Assembly: GCF_000507765.1 (NCBI RefSeq)
Contig: NZ_KI669401.1
Location: 496,001-560,000 of the forward strand
Reading direction: 5' to 3'
Length of the DNA stretch: 64,000 nt
From: Streptococcus parasanguinis CC87K
Lineage (GTDB): Bacteria; Bacillota; Bacilli; Lactobacillales; Streptococcaceae
The notes under the pieces are model-generated. The model searched no databases. It was not told the DNA's origin and was given only the letters and a program-made list of their open reading frames with translations. A program made the position numbers and the translations under genes. Every line of letters starts with the position of its first letter. Position 1 is the stretch's first letter. Shown in pieces: positions 18,301-27,609 of the stretch.

Positions 18301-18898
18301 GAAAGAATTAGAAGCAGGACGTGCAGTTATTCTGCCAACTGAGACAGTCTATGGTATTTTCGCCAAAGCTTTGAATCAAGAGGCAGTCGATTATATATAC
18401 GAATTAAAACGTAGACCGAGAGACAAGGCTCTGAATTTAAATGTAGCCGATGAAAAAGCGATTCGACTTTATTCGAAAAATCAACCTAGTTATTTAACAA
18501 AACTAGTTGATTCATTTTTACCAGGACCTCTGACTATTATTCTTCAGGCGAATGACAAGGTGCCAGACTGGATTCATTCAGGATTGGATACAGTTGGTTT
18601 CCGTATACCGGCTCACCCAAAAACGTTGGAATTAATTCGTAAATATGGCCCTTTGGTTGGTCCCTCGGCTAATCTTTCAGGTCATGCAAGTGGAACAAAG
18701 TATAAGGCTATTATAAGCGAATTTGATCAAGTGGTTCCTGGTATAGAGGATGATGACTTCTTGACTGGCCAAGATTCAACTATTTTGGATATCTCTGGTT
18801 CTAAAGCTAGGATTTTGAGGCAAGGTTCGATTACCAAAGCTGATTTGCTTGCACAAGTGCCCGAGATTTCCTTTGAGGAAGATGAACTTCCTCAGTGA
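18287..18898 (+). CDS. Sua5/YciO/YrdC-family L-threonylcarbamoyladenylate synthase
   Basis: Makes threonylcarbamoyl-AMP for the t6A modification of tRNAs reading ANN codons. The YrdC-domain motif PTETVYGIFAKA (about residues 17-28), KRRPRDKAL and GPSANLSG are present. At 203 residues it is the single-domain form, slightly divergent from classical Sua5. The start overlaps prmC. Confidence 0.88.
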   Translation: MDHIEKELEAGRAVILPTETVYGIFAKALNQEAVDYIYELKRRPRDKALNLNVADEKAIRLYSKNQPSYLTKLVDSFLPGPLTIILQANDKVPDWIHSGLDTVGFRIPAHPKTLELIRKYGPLVGPSANLSGHASGTKYKAIISEFDQVVPGIEDDDFLTGQDSTILDISGSKARILRQGSITKADLLAQVPEISFEEDELPQ

Positions 18899-18936
18899 TA
18901 ATGTACATAAATAATTTTTTATAAAGGAGTAGACCG

Positions 18937-20193
18937 ATGATTTTTGATAAAGAAGATTACAAAGCCTATGATGCAGACCTATGGAATGCGATCGCTAAAG
19001 AGGAAGAGCGTCAACAAAACAATATTGAGTTGATTGCTTCTGAAAATGTCGTCTCTAAGGCAGTGATGGCTGCTCAAGGGTCTATTCTGACCAATAAATA
19101 TGCCGAAGGCTATCCTGGTCGTCGTTACTATGGGGGGACAGATGTGGTCGATGTGGTCGAAAGTCTCGCGATCGAACGGGCCAAAGAAATCTTTGGCGCT
19201 AAATTTGCGAACGTTCAACCGCATTCAGGAAGTCAGGCAAACTGTGCTGCCTATATGGCCTTGATTGAGCCTGGTGATACTGTCATGGGGATGGATCTAG
19301 CTGCTGGTGGGCATTTGACGCACGGAGCTTCTGTGAGCTTCTCTGGCCAAACCTATAACTTTGTGTCCTATAGTGTAGATCCTGAAACAGAGCTCTTGGA
19401 TTTTGACGCCATCTTAAAACAAGCCCAAGAAGTGAAGCCAAAACTCATCGTTGCTGGTGCCTCAGCCTACTCTCATATCATTGATTTCTCTAAATTCCGT
19501 GAGATTGCAGATGCAGTAGGAGCTAAGCTCATGGTTGATATGGCCCATATCGCTGGTCTCGTGGCAGCAGGTCTTCATCCAAGTCCAGTTCCTTATGCCC
19601 ATATCACGACCACGACCACTCACAAGACCCTTCGTGGACCTCGTGGAGGCCTAATCTTGACCAATGATGAGGAATTGGCTAAGAAAATTAACTCTGCTAT
19701 TTTCCCTGGTATTCAAGGAGGACCGTTGGAGCATGTCATTGCAGCCAAAGCTGTCGCCTTCAAAGAAGCGCTGGATCCTGCCTTTAAAGAGTATGCAGCT
19801 AACGTGATTAAGAACAGTCAGGCCATGGCTGATGTCTTCTTGCAAGATCCAGATTTCCGAGTTATTTCAGGAGGAACAGAGAACCACCTTTTCCTTGTCG
19901 ACGTCACTAAAGTCGTTGAAAATGGGAAAGTGGCGCAAAACTTGTTGGATGAAGTTAATATCACTCTCAACAAGAACTCTATTCCTTATGAAACCTTGTC
20001 TCCATTTAAGACCAGTGGGATTCGGATTGGTGCAGCAGCTATCACCGCTCGTGGTTTTGGTGAAAAAGAAAGTCGCACCGTTGCTGAACTGATGATCAAA
20101 GCGCTGAAGAATGCGGACAAGCAAGAAGTATTAGACGAAGTACGTAGCCAAGTCAAAGCCTTGACAGACGCCTTTCCACTTTACGAGGTCTAA
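18937..20193 (+). CDS. glyA: Serine hydroxymethyltransferase
   Basis: PLP enzyme interconverting serine and glycine while charging tetrahydrofolate with one-carbon units. It has 418 residues, with the PLP lysine in [21 protein letters not shown] precedes the ATG. It lies in the conserved translation/one-carbon block, 38 bp after the Sua5-family gene. Confidence 0.97.
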   Translation: MIFDKEDYKAYDADLWNAIAKEEERQQNNIELIASENVVSKAVMAAQGSILTNKYAEGYPGRRYYGGTDVVDVVESLAIERAKEIFGAKFANVQPHSGSQANCAAYMALIEPGDTVMGMDLAAGGHLTHGASVSFSGQTYNFVSYSVDPETELLDFDAILKQAQEVKPKLIVAGASAYSHIIDFSKFREIADAVGAKLMVDMAHIAGLVAAGLHPSPVPYAHITTTTTHKTLRGPRGGLILTNDEELAKKINSAIFPGIQGGPLEHVIAAKAVAFKEALDPAFKEYAANVIKNSQAMADVFLQDPDFRVISGGTENHLFLVDVTKVVENGKVAQNLLDEVNITLNKNSIPYETLSPFKTSGIRIGAAAITARGFGEKESRTVAELMIKALKNADKQEVLDEVRSQVKALTDAFPLYEV

Positions 20194-20201
20194 ACCATCT
20201 T

Positions 20202-21176
20202 ATGGATATTTACGTAAAAAAAGCCATCATTCATCAATTTAGCCCTGACGATACCGATCTCTATCTGGCAGATAAATTTCTCAATATCACGCCTAAAATC
20301 GAGGAATACTTGCGTAAGAAGATTGAACGGGTCTATTCCGATGAAGCCAGGACCGGTATTTTCGAAGAGGACAATCCTTTTCTTGAGATGATCTCAGATG
20401 ACCTATTAGAAACTTCGGTCGCAGTAGCGAATCGCTGGAAGGAAGAATTTGTCGTCTCTGAGAATCAAAAGACCAACGATTTGGTGTTCATTCAATTCTC
20501 AAAAGAAGGGGTGGACCATTTTGCCTTTCTTCGGATCGCCTTACGGGAAACCTTGACGCATCTTGGCGGTGAAGTGGACAATCCGATTAAGTTGACGCAA
20601 AATAATCTACCTGGTTTTGGGACTGGTGCAGATGAAGCTTTGGTCATCAATCTTCAAAGCCGCAAATACCACTTGATTGAAAAACGGATCAAGTACAATG
20701 GGACGTTCTTGAATTATTTTTCTGAGAATCTGTTGCAGGCGCAACCCAAGATCTCTCCAAAAAAATCGATCAAGGCACTGGAAAAAACAGCCCAGAAGAT
20801 TGCGGAAAGCTTTAACACAGATGATTTTCAATTTCAATCAAAGGTTAAATCAGCTATTTTTAACCATATTGAGGAAGAAAATAAACTCTCTCCTGAGAAA
20901 TTAGCGGATGATCTCTTCGACGACAATCTGACAGCTCGCCTCAGTTTTATTGACCAAGTCAAAGAAGCTGTACCAGAACCTGTCACCTTTGAAGAGATTG
21001 ATGCAAGTCGCCAGTTGAAGAAGTTCGAAAATCAGAAATTGTCATTGTCAAATGGAATTGAACTGATCGTTCCGAATAATGTCTATGAAGATGCAGAATC
21101 TGTTGAATTTATTCTAAACGAGAACGGGACCTATTCTATTCTGATCAAAAATATTGAGGATATACAGAGTAAATAA
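20202..21176 (+). CDS. Nucleoid-associated protein (NdpA/YejK family)
   Basis: A 324-residue acidic/basic soluble protein placed right after glyA. Sequence features ([16 protein letters not shown] near the N-terminus, central FIQF and [15 protein letters not shown]) match NdpA-type 37-kDa nucleoid-associated proteins annotated at this position in streptococci. The biochemical role is poorly known. Its stop overlaps the start of the lysozyme-like gene by one base. Confidence 0.75.
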   Translation: MDIYVKKAIIHQFSPDDTDLYLADKFLNITPKIEEYLRKKIERVYSDEARTGIFEEDNPFLEMISDDLLETSVAVANRWKEEFVVSENQKTNDLVFIQFSKEGVDHFAFLRIALRETLTHLGGEVDNPIKLTQNNLPGFGTGADEALVINLQSRKYHLIEKRIKYNGTFLNYFSENLLQAQPKISPKKSIKALEKTAQKIAESFNTDDFQFQSKVKSAIFNHIEEENKLSPEKLADDLFDDNLTARLSFIDQVKEAVPEPVTFEEIDASRQLKKFENQKLSLSNGIELIVPNNVYEDAESVEFILNENGTYSILIKNIEDIQSK

Positions 21177-21778
21177 TGATTAAACGTATAGTGAAGATCT
21201 TCTTATTCATCTTACTAATATTTGGAATCTACAAGGGTGTTCAGATCCACCATGATGTCAAACAAGTCATGCAGTACCGCTCCCTGGTTAGAGAAGTCCT
21301 TGCTGAGGAGGACACCACGGCCAATGAAAACCTCATTCTGGCTATGATCTATACGGAGACCAAAGGCAGAGAAGACGATGTCATGCAGGCGAGTGAGAGT
21401 GCAAGTGGTGAGACCAATACTATTAGTGATAATAAGGCCAGTATTCGCCAAGGAATTCAAACTCTTTCAGATGAGTTAAAAGAAGCCAAGAAAAAAGGCG
21501 TTGATAGCTGGACTGCGGTTCAAGCCTATAATTTTGGGAAAGACTACATCGATTACGTCGCAAAACACGGTGGAACAAATTCCCTAGAGTTGGCCCGCGC
21601 TTATTCACGGGATGTAGTAGCGCCAAGTCTTGGCAATGTAACCGGTGAAACTTATCTTTACCTCCACCCTATCTCTCTTTTAAACGGGATGGAACTCTAC
21701 ATTAATGGGGGTAACATTTATTATTCTCGTTTAGTAGAAACCAATATGACGATTATGAAGTTATTTTCATGGTTTTAA
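21176..21778 (+). CDS. Membrane-anchored lysozyme-like protein (PvaA-like)
   Basis: A short N-terminal membrane helix (residues 6-20) precedes a 170-residue goose-type-lysozyme/SLT-like domain. [12 protein letters not shown] carries the candidate catalytic Glu, followed by QASES and AVQAYNFG, as in pneumococcal vaccine antigen A and the CwlT lysozyme domain. It should act on peptidoglycan outside the membrane. It is coupled to the nucleoid-associated gene and followed by a terminator. Confidence 0.75.
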   Translation: MIKRIVKIFLFILLIFGIYKGVQIHHDVKQVMQYRSLVREVLAEEDTTANENLILAMIYTETKGREDDVMQASESASGETNTISDNKASIRQGIQTLSDELKEAKKKGVDSWTAVQAYNFGKDYIDYVAKHGGTNSLELARAYSRDVVAPSLGNVTGETYLYLHPISLLNGMELYINGGNIYYSRLVETNMTIMKLFSWF

Positions 21779-21789
21779 TCATTTTCCAG

Positions 21790-21811
21790 AGAGCCAATTG
21801 GCTCTTTTTTT
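21790..21811 (+). terminator. Intrinsic terminator after the lysozyme-like gene
   Basis: AGAGCCAATTGGCTCT palindrome followed by T7. Confidence 0.85.
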
Positions 21812-21875
21812 AAGCTGATCAGTTCTGCCTCCAGTTTTTAGGGAAAATAAAAATGTCATGCATTCTTAAAAAAAC

Positions 21876-21908
21876 TGTAAGCTAGTTTTAAGAAATCAAC
21901 TGTATAAT
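21876..21908 (+). promoter_or_regulatory. CiaR-type direct repeat and -10 ahead of the DUF1002 gene
   Basis: TGTAAG (21876-21881), a 5-base spacer and TTTAAG (21887-21892) match the CiaR repeat TTTAAG-N5-TTTAAG with one mismatch. TATAAT (21903-21908) begins 10 bases later, which is the geometry of CiaR-activated promoters that lack a normal -35. The pneumococcal gene next to pvaA is, to my recollection, in the CiaR regulon. Confidence 0.65.
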
Positions 21909-21928
21909 AAAAATCGAAGTGGGTAAAC

Positions 21929-21982
21929 TCTTTATTTACTTCTTTTTTCATCTCTAGTGAGGTGAGAAAAGTAATAAGAGAT
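21929..21982 (+). other. Long 5'-UTR hairpin before the DUF1002 gene
   Basis: CTCTTTATTTACTT pairs imperfectly with AAGTAATAAGAG through a nested CTC/GAG centre, about 35 bases before the ATG. It may stabilise the mRNA or bind a small RNA. Confidence 0.4.
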
Positions 21983-22017
21983 GCCCAGAGTTGATTTGAG
22001 TTAGAAAGAAGAAAAAG

Positions 22018-23028
22018 ATGAAATTAAAGAAGATTGCATTGTTTGTAACGACGACTTTAGCCTTGTTTACCGCTGTCCCTCGGGTTTCTGCAGATAACAA
22101 TGTGCAGAAAGTCATCGACGAAACCTATGTCAAACCAGACTATGTTTTGGGCTATTCACTAGACCAAAGTCAAATCGAACAAACTTTGAGTCTCTTGAAC
22201 TACGATAGTTCGAAAGATAAAGAAGAGTGGAAGACCATGACACCAGAGGTTTATTCTTCGATTATGAACGTTACCAACGATGATAGTTTGGAACTTTATT
22301 CCTCTGTTAAAATTCAAAAATTAGGCAAAAATAAGCCACTAGAAGTCAATATCGTGACGCCTCAAAACATCACCAAGGTCACTGCAGATATGTATCGTAA
22401 TGCAGCCGTTACACTTGGATTGGAGCATGCTCAAATTACAGTAGCTTCACCTATCCAAGTGACTGGAGAAAGTGCTTTAGCTGGGATCTATTACTCGCTT
22501 GAGAAAAATGGTGCCAAAGTTTCTCAAGAAAGCAAAGATCTGGCTCAAGAAGAGTTAAAGACTCTATCCGGGATCAATGAAGAAAACGCGGGAAAGAAAA
22601 ACTTCGATGCGGATAAGTTAAACGTAGCATTGACCGACATAAAAACGGCAGTAGCCAATGCCAAACAGAACAATCAGGATTTAAGCAAGGATGATATTCG
22701 AAAGATCGTCGAAGAAACCCTTAAAAATTATAAGCTGGATACAACTGTGACAGGTAATCAGATCAATTTGATCGTAAATTTCGCAGTCAACCTCTCAAAG
22801 AGTAGCGTCATCAGCAGCAAAAGCTTTACCAAAACCTTGTCGGATCTGAAAGATAGTATCGTAGACAAGGCAGGCGATACCTTTAACAATATCAATCTCA
22901 ATTTTGATACCAATGCTATTCTAAAAGACAGTGGAAATTTCTTCACAAATGCGTGGAATGCCATTGCCGGCTTCTTCGGAGCCATCTGGAATGCCATTGT
23001 CAAATTCTTTAGTGGTTTAGTTGGCTAA
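22018..23028 (+). CDS. Secreted DUF1002-family protein
   Basis: A 336-residue exported protein. Residues 1-25 are a Sec signal (KKIALFVTTTLALFTAVPRVSA), followed by a DUF1002 core including the ITVASPIQVTGESALAGIY region. The C-terminus is amphipathic and aromatic (NAIAGFFGAIWNAIVKFFSGL) and may associate with the membrane. The function of DUF1002 proteins is unknown. It is monocistronic with a probable CiaR-controlled promoter, pointing to the envelope-stress regulon. Confidence 0.82.
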   Translation: MKLKKIALFVTTTLALFTAVPRVSADNNVQKVIDETYVKPDYVLGYSLDQSQIEQTLSLLNYDSSKDKEEWKTMTPEVYSSIMNVTNDDSLELYSSVKIQKLGKNKPLEVNIVTPQNITKVTADMYRNAAVTLGLEHAQITVASPIQVTGESALAGIYYSLEKNGAKVSQESKDLAQEELKTLSGINEENAGKKNFDADKLNVALTDIKTAVANAKQNNQDLSKDDIRKIVEETLKNYKLDTTVTGNQINLIVNFAVNLSKSSVISSKSFTKTLSDLKDSIVDKAGDTFNNINLNFDTNAILKDSGNFFTNAWNAIAGFFGAIWNAIVKFFSGLVG

Positions 23029-23038
23029 AAATAGCAGG

Positions 23039-23072
23039 AAAGCACTCTTGACAAGAAGTCAGAGTGCTTTTT
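23039..23072 (+). terminator. Intrinsic terminator after the DUF1002 gene
   Basis: AGCACTCTTGAC and GTCAGAGTGCT form a stem around AAGAA, followed by T5. Confidence 0.85.
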
Positions 23073-23182
23073 GTGTGTTTGCTAACTTGAAATGTATTGA
23101 AAATAGTTGCTGCATAGAAGAGAACAGTTGCAAAGAATTGAAAAACATAGTATACTTTGAAAAGCAAATTAAAGGAGGACTT

Positions 23183-23557
23183 ATGTTAAAAGCTTATAAA
23201 AAATTTTGGGAAGGCTATGCAGATTTTACTGGTTACTCAACGGTATCTGAATACTGGTGGCCACACTTCATTCATTTGCTTATTACAATGCCATTGTTTT
23301 ACGCTTTAATACAACTTCAAATCGATCCTAATGATGTGTCTGCTTATCAATTGATTTTTTCGTTACGCCCACTTTATTCTGTATTTGGACTCATTATTTT
23401 CCTACCTTCATTAACTCTTTCAGTTCGGCGTCTAAGAGATGCAGGATTGCACTGGTTATATCTTCTTGTTGCCCTTATTCCATACGTAGGTTGGCTTTTC
23501 ATGCTTCTTTTTATGATCTTACCAACAAATCGAGATGAGGAAGTAGAACCTGATTAA
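23183..23557 (+). CDS. DUF805-family membrane protein
   Basis: A 124-residue integral membrane protein with three or four hydrophobic segments and the DUF805 hallmarks: an early GYADFTGYSTVSEYWW, and SVRRLRDAGLHWL in the cytoplasmic loop. AAAGGAGG precedes the ATG at 23183. An in-frame start 160 bases upstream would run through the previous gene's terminator and is rejected. Function unknown. It lies between two terminators, so it is a single-gene unit. Confidence 0.82.
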   Translation: MLKAYKKFWEGYADFTGYSTVSEYWWPHFIHLLITMPLFYALIQLQIDPNDVSAYQLIFSLRPLYSVFGLIIFLPSLTLSVRRLRDAGLHWLYLLVALIPYVGWLFMLLFMILPTNRDEEVEPD

Positions 23558-23563
23558 GTTAAT

Positions 23564-23602
23564 AAAAGATCTTGAAATCATAATCATTTCAAGATCTTTT
23601 AT
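23564..23602. terminator. Terminator after the DUF805 gene
   Basis: AAAAGATCTTGAAAT and ATTTCAAGATCTTTT form a perfect 15-bp stem and could work on both strands. Confidence 0.85.
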
Positions 23603-23616
23603 TGTATAAGTCTTTG

Positions 23617-23706
23617 CTATTTTTAAGCTCGTGAATCAAGGTCCACTGGACCTTAAAACTCGCTTTTCTATTTCTAAGCTCGTGAAAAAAAGGTCCACTG
23701 GACCTT
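23617..23706. repeat. Two tandem copies of a 38-bp palindromic repeat
   Basis: Copy 1 (23617-23654) and copy 2 (23668-23706) share CTATTTYTAAGCTCGTGAA, then an AGGTCCACTGGACCT palindrome. The second copy has flanking A- and T-runs and serves as the guaA terminator. It looks like a terminator duplication or a small REP-like element. Confidence 0.6.
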
Positions 23707-23712
23707 TTTTTT
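23685..23712 (-). terminator. guaA terminator
   Basis: On the minus strand AAGGTCCAGTGGACCTT is followed by a T-run directly after the guaA stop. Confidence 0.75.
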
Positions 23713-25276
23713 ATTCCCACTCTACAGTTGCAGGTGGTTTACTTGTGATATCATAGACGATGCGGTTGACGTGGTCAACTTCGTTTACGATACGGACTGA
23801 AATTTTTTGGAGTACTTCCCATGGAATCTTCGCAAAGTCTGCTGTCATTCCATCGATAGAAGTGATAGCGCGGATGGCGATTGTGTAGTCGTAAGTACGG
23901 CCATCTCCCATAACCCCTACTGAACGAACGCCAGTGTTGACTGTGAAGTATTGCCAGATATCACGGTCAAGACCAGCTTTGGCGATTTCTTCACGGAGGA
24001 TAGCGTCTGATTCACGAACGGTTTCGAGTTTTTCTTCAGTGATTTCTCCCATAACACGGATGGCAAGACCTGGGCCTGGGAATGGTTGGCGCCATACGAT
24101 GTGGTCTGGCATACCAAGCTCAGTACCAAGCGCACGAACTTCATCTTTATAAAGAGTGTTCAGTGGCTCGATCAGTTCAAACTGCATATCTTCTGGAAGT
24201 CCACCCACATTGTGGTGAGACTTGATGGTTTGAGCAGTATCCGTACCAGACTCGATCACGTCAGTGTAGAGAGTTCCTTGTGCCAAGAATTTCACATCTT
24301 TGAGCTTACTTGCTTCGTCATCAAAGACATAAACAAACTCGTTACCGATGATCTTCCGTTTTTTCTCAGGATCAGATACACCAGCTAACTTATCAAGGAA
24401 ACGTTTTGCAGCATCTGCTTTAACGATGTTCAAACCAAACTTACCACCAAGCATATCCATCACTTGATCAGCTTCGCCTTTACGAAGAAGACCGTGGTCT
24501 ACAAAGATACAGATCAATTGATCGCCGATGGCTTTTTGAAGGAGAACCCCAACAACGGAAGAGTCAACACCACCTGAAAGACCAAGAAGGACACGTTTGT
24601 CTCCGACGGTTTCACGGATTTTTTTGATCTGCATGTCAATGAAGTTGTCCATGGTCCAGTCACCTTTAGCCCCACAGATGTTCAAGGCAAAGTTACGCAA
24701 GATGTCATAACCGTGAACAGAGTGACGAACCTCAGGGTGGAATTGGATTCCGTAGATTTTCTTGTCTGGATTTTCAATCGATGCAAATGGACAGTCAGCA
24801 GAAGTACCAGTGCGGATAAAGTCAGCCGGAATTTCTGTAACAGCATCCCCGTGGCTCATCAAGACCAATTGTTTGTCTGGTGTGCCGGCAAAAAGAGCAG
24901 AAGATTCTGTCAAATTCAGTTCAGATTGACCATATTCGCGGTTACCAGCATCACCTGCAGGAACGACCTTCCCACCCAATTTATGGGTTAACAATTGCAT
25001 CCCGTAACAGATTCCAAGGATTGGAATACCGAGTTCAAAAATTTCAGGATCGATATCAAAAGAACCTTCCTCGTATACAGAGTTTGGTCCACCTGAAAGA
25101 ACGATCCCAACTGGATTGATTGCACGAACTTCATCAGCAGAAATCTTGTGGCTCTTCAACTCTGAGAAGACTCCAATTTCACGAATCCGACGTGAAATAA
25201 GCTGATTGTATTGGCTACCGTAGTCAAGCACGATGATTTTTTCAACATCATGCAAATCAGTTGATAGGTTTGTCAT
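23711..25276 (-). CDS. guaA: GMP synthase (glutamine-hydrolysing)
   Basis: Amidates XMP to GMP. The GATase domain has [13 protein letters not shown] and the catalytic Cys in GICYGMQL, with FHPEVRHS later. The ATP-pyrophosphatase loop [10 protein letters not shown] follows, and the dimerisation domain ends in the conserved C-terminus PPATVEWE. The length of 521 residues is standard. It is divergent from the GntR gene, and a terminator palindrome closes it. Confidence 0.97.
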   Translation of the reverse strand: MTNLSTDLHDVEKIIVLDYGSQYNQLISRRIREIGVFSELKSHKISADEVRAINPVGIVLSGGPNSVYEEGSFDIDPEIFELGIPILGICYGMQLLTHKLGGKVVPAGDAGNREYGQSELNLTESSALFAGTPDKQLVLMSHGDAVTEIPADFIRTGTSADCPFASIENPDKKIYGIQFHPEVRHSVHGYDILRNFALNICGAKGDWTMDNFIDMQIKKIRETVGDKRVLLGLSGGVDSSVVGVLLQKAIGDQLICIFVDHGLLRKGEADQVMDMLGGKFGLNIVKADAAKRFLDKLAGVSDPEKKRKIIGNEFVYVFDDEASKLKDVKFLAQGTLYTDVIESGTDTAQTIKSHHNVGGLPEDMQFELIEPLNTLYKDEVRALGTELGMPDHIVWRQPFPGPGLAIRVMGEITEEKLETVRESDAILREEIAKAGLDRDIWQYFTVNTGVRSVGVMGDGRTYDYTIAIRAITSIDGMTADFAKIPWEVLQKISVRIVNEVDHVNRIVYDITSKPPATVEWE

Positions 25277-25347
25277 CTTATCCCCTTCTTAAAGAAATTT
25301 ACTTTCCTCTATTCTAACACAAAAGCCTTGTCTTTACCAATCTCTGA

Positions 25348-25376
25348 TTGAAGAATTAGGAATTTTACGCTACAAT
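25348..25376 (+). promoter_or_regulatory. Promoter of the GntR gene
   Basis: TTGAAG (25348-25353), 17 bases, TACAAT (25371-25376), ending 28 bases before the ATG. Confidence 0.6.
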
Positions 25377-25404
25377 AGAGATAACACAGAGAAAGAGCAA
25401 GGTT

Positions 25405-26103
25405 ATGATTCCAGCTTACATTCAAATTCATGATCAGATTAAGTCTGAGATTGATCAAAAAATACGGAAAATCGGGGAGCGTCTTCCCAGCGAACGCGAT
25501 CTAGCTGAGAAATTTCAGGTGAGTCGGATGACGCTTAGGCAGGCTATTACCCTTCTGGTTGAAGAAGGAGTGCTTGAAAGACGAGTAGGAAGCGGCACCT
25601 TTATCACCAGCACGCGCGTCCAAGAAAAAATGCGGGGGACAACCAGTTTTACAGAAATTATGAAATCGCAAGGCAAGGAACCTTCTAGCCAAGTGATTTC
25701 ATACCGGAAAACCATTCCTAGCCTCCAAGAAGTGGACAAATTGGGCATTGATAAGACTGAGACCATCATTCGGATGGAGCGGGTCCGGTATGCCGATGGG
25801 ATCCCTGTTGTTTATGAAGTGGCCTCTATTCCAGAGAAATTTATTAAGAATTTCAATCGTGAAGAGGTTACCAGCCATTTCTTCCAAACCTTGGAGCGTC
25901 ATGGCTATAAGATTGGAAAGTCGCACCAGACCATCTATGCGCGATTGGCCAAGGATAAGATTGCGGAGTACTTACAGATTTCAAAAGGGCAGGCTATTTT
26001 AGGTCTGACACAGGTTTCCTATTTTGAAGATGGGACGGCTTTTGAGTATGTAAAAAGTCAGTATGTCGGCGAGCGGTTCGAATTTTATTTAGAAAATAAC
26101 TAA
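25405..26103 (+). CDS. GntR-family (HutC subfamily) transcriptional regulator
   Basis: A 232-residue repressor/activator. The N-terminal winged helix is visible (RLPSERDLAEKFQVSRMTLR, about residues 27-46), followed by a UTRA effector domain from about residue 90. UTRA proteins bind small sugars, amino sugars or related metabolites, but the ligand here cannot be told. It is divergent from guaA, an arrangement conserved in streptococci. Its targets are not visible in the window. Confidence 0.88.
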   Translation: MIPAYIQIHDQIKSEIDQKIRKIGERLPSERDLAEKFQVSRMTLRQAITLLVEEGVLERRVGSGTFITSTRVQEKMRGTTSFTEIMKSQGKEPSSQVISYRKTIPSLQEVDKLGIDKTETIIRMERVRYADGIPVVYEVASIPEKFIKNFNREEVTSHFFQTLERHGYKIGKSHQTIYARLAKDKIAEYLQISKGQAILGLTQVSYFEDGTAFEYVKSQYVGERFEFYLENN

Positions 26104-26123
26104 GCTCGCAATTCACAGTAATA

Positions 26124-26180
26124 AAAAACTCTTCAAATGTTTGGGAGACTTTCTCTCTTTGGCATTTGAGGGCTTTTTTT
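26124..26180 (+). terminator. Intrinsic terminator after the GntR gene
   Basis: AACTCTTCAAATG and CATTTGAGGGCTT pair across a long loop containing its own GGGAGA/TCTCTC hairpin, followed by T7. Confidence 0.75.
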
Positions 26181-26331
26181 AGGTTGAAGTCATTCTTTCT
26201 AAATAGTGATAGTACGGTCAAAAATAAAAGATTTAAATAAATTTTATTTTTTCTTCAATTTTTGATTTTTTTTACGAATTAATAGATAGAAGCTAGTTTT
26301 AGATCTAAAAAAAGATATAAGGCAGGAAAAA

Positions 26332-27609
26332 ATGAAAAAAATTAAAATCGATGTGGTAGCTGTTCCCTTGAGTGGGCATCTGTACCCAACTTTAAATCTC
26401 GTTAAACCCTTATTAGATGATCCAACTATGGAAATCCGAGTTTTCACGGGTCCTCAGAAAAAAGCCGTCGCAGAAAGTCTCGGCTTCACGGTCGTTCCGA
26501 TTCTAGAGGACAAAGTAGAAGAATTTGAACGCGCGGCTAATAACGATAAAAAACACAATCTCTTTTCAGCTTATCGGCAATTGTCTAGGAGTCTTGATTT
26601 GATTAATCATGTATCGGATCAATTGCTAGAGGAGTGGCGTGTCAACCGTCCAGATATTGTCATTGCTGACTTTATCACTCTATCAGCAGGCTTTGTGGCA
26701 GAAGAGTTGGAAATTCCTTGGATTACCACAATGGCAACCCAATTTGCAATCGAAACTCCTTATGGTCCTCCTTGCTTCTTCGGAGGGATGGGAATCGCGC
26801 GCACGAAGAAGGAAGAGAAGATCCAAGCACTATGCCGTAAACTCACGCGCATTGGAAAATACTGTGGGGCTTTCCTCTTACGCAAACGCTTAAAACGTTA
26901 CAATTTCAAGTTGTACAATCAAAATGGAGTGGAGACCATCTACTCTCCTTATGCCATCTTTGGAATTGGGATGATGGAGCTAGAGTTGAAGACACACTTC
27001 CCTCATCAATATGCGTGGCTTGGCCCTTTGGGAACTTCTCTTGAAAAAGCTGAAGATTATCCTTTAGATCTCAGTCCTTACGAGGACAAGACGAAGGTAC
27101 TCGTGACATGTGGAACCCAGTTGCCTTGGGCGAAGGAGAATTTGCTAGAACAAACCAAGCAGTTGGCCAAAGAGCATCCAGAATGTCACTTTTTTGTCAC
27201 TCTTGGAGATGGGGCAAAAGACTTCTCTGAAGAAGAAGTAGCGCCAAATGCGACGGTCGTCTCTTATCTGCCCTACAAAGAATATATTCCGCAGATGGAC
27301 TATGTCATTCACCATGGAGGAGCTGGAATCTTTTATCAGTGTATCGAATTTAAAAAACCAGCCTTGATCTTGCCACATGATTATGACCAATTTGACTATG
27401 CGATTCGAGGAGTAGAAGCAGGAATTGCCTTTCAAGCTCATCGCAATCGCACCGAAGAGATTCAAGCAGGTTTTAATGCCCTATTAGAAAAAGAATCTTG
27501 GGAAAAGTTAGAAAGACTAAACAAACTTTCAAAAAACTACAAGCCGTTGGATACCTTGGAGTTTGAAATTCAACGATTATTAAGACGTGGAACGGATGGG
27601 AAACTATGA
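26332..27609 (+). CDS. GT1-family glycosyltransferase, first gene of a five-gene biosynthetic operon
   Basis: A 425-residue UDP-glycosyltransferase of the macrolide/lipid glycosyltransferase type. The N-terminus (VAVPLSGHLYPTLNLVKPL) is the acceptor domain. The nucleotide-sugar box is YVIHHGGAGIFYQCIEF followed by LPHDYDQFDYA (about residues 322-352). There is no signal peptide, so it acts on an intracellular small molecule or lipid. It overlaps the next gene by 4 bases (ATGA), so the five genes behave as one operon. The sugar and acceptor are unknown. Confidence 0.8.
   Translation: MKKIKIDVVAVPLSGHLYPTLNLVKPLLDDPTMEIRVFTGPQKKAVAESLGFTVVPILEDKVEEFERAANNDKKHNLFSAYRQLSRSLDLINHVSDQLLEEWRVNRPDIVIADFITLSAGFVAEELEIPWITTMATQFAIETPYGPPCFFGGMGIARTKKEEKIQALCRKLTRIGKYCGAFLLRKRLKRYNFKLYNQNGVETIYSPYAIFGIGMMELELKTHFPHQYAWLGPLGTSLEKAEDYPLDLSPYEDKTKVLVTCGTQLPWAKENLLEQTKQLAKEHPECHFFVTLGDGAKDFSEEEVAPNATVVSYLPYKEYIPQMDYVIHHGGAGIFYQCIEFKKPALILPHDYDQFDYAIRGVEAGIAFQAHRNRTEEIQAGFNALLEKESWEKLERLNKLSKNYKPLDTLEFEIQRLLRRGTDGKL

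Noticed and set aside
23021-23182. N-terminal extension of the DUF805 gene from an ATG at 23021
   Set aside because: It overlaps the previous gene's end and runs through an intrinsic terminator. A strong ribosome site precedes the ATG at 23183, where homology begins.
23613-23712. CRISPR-like array from the tandem palindromic units
   Set aside because: Only two units, with a 13-base interval between them and no cas genes in the window. The palindrome functions as a terminator.
24713-25119. Overlapping plus-strand frames opposite guaA
   Set aside because: They are antisense shadows of the guaA coding sequence with no ribosome sites. The same applies to other frames antisense to clear genes.
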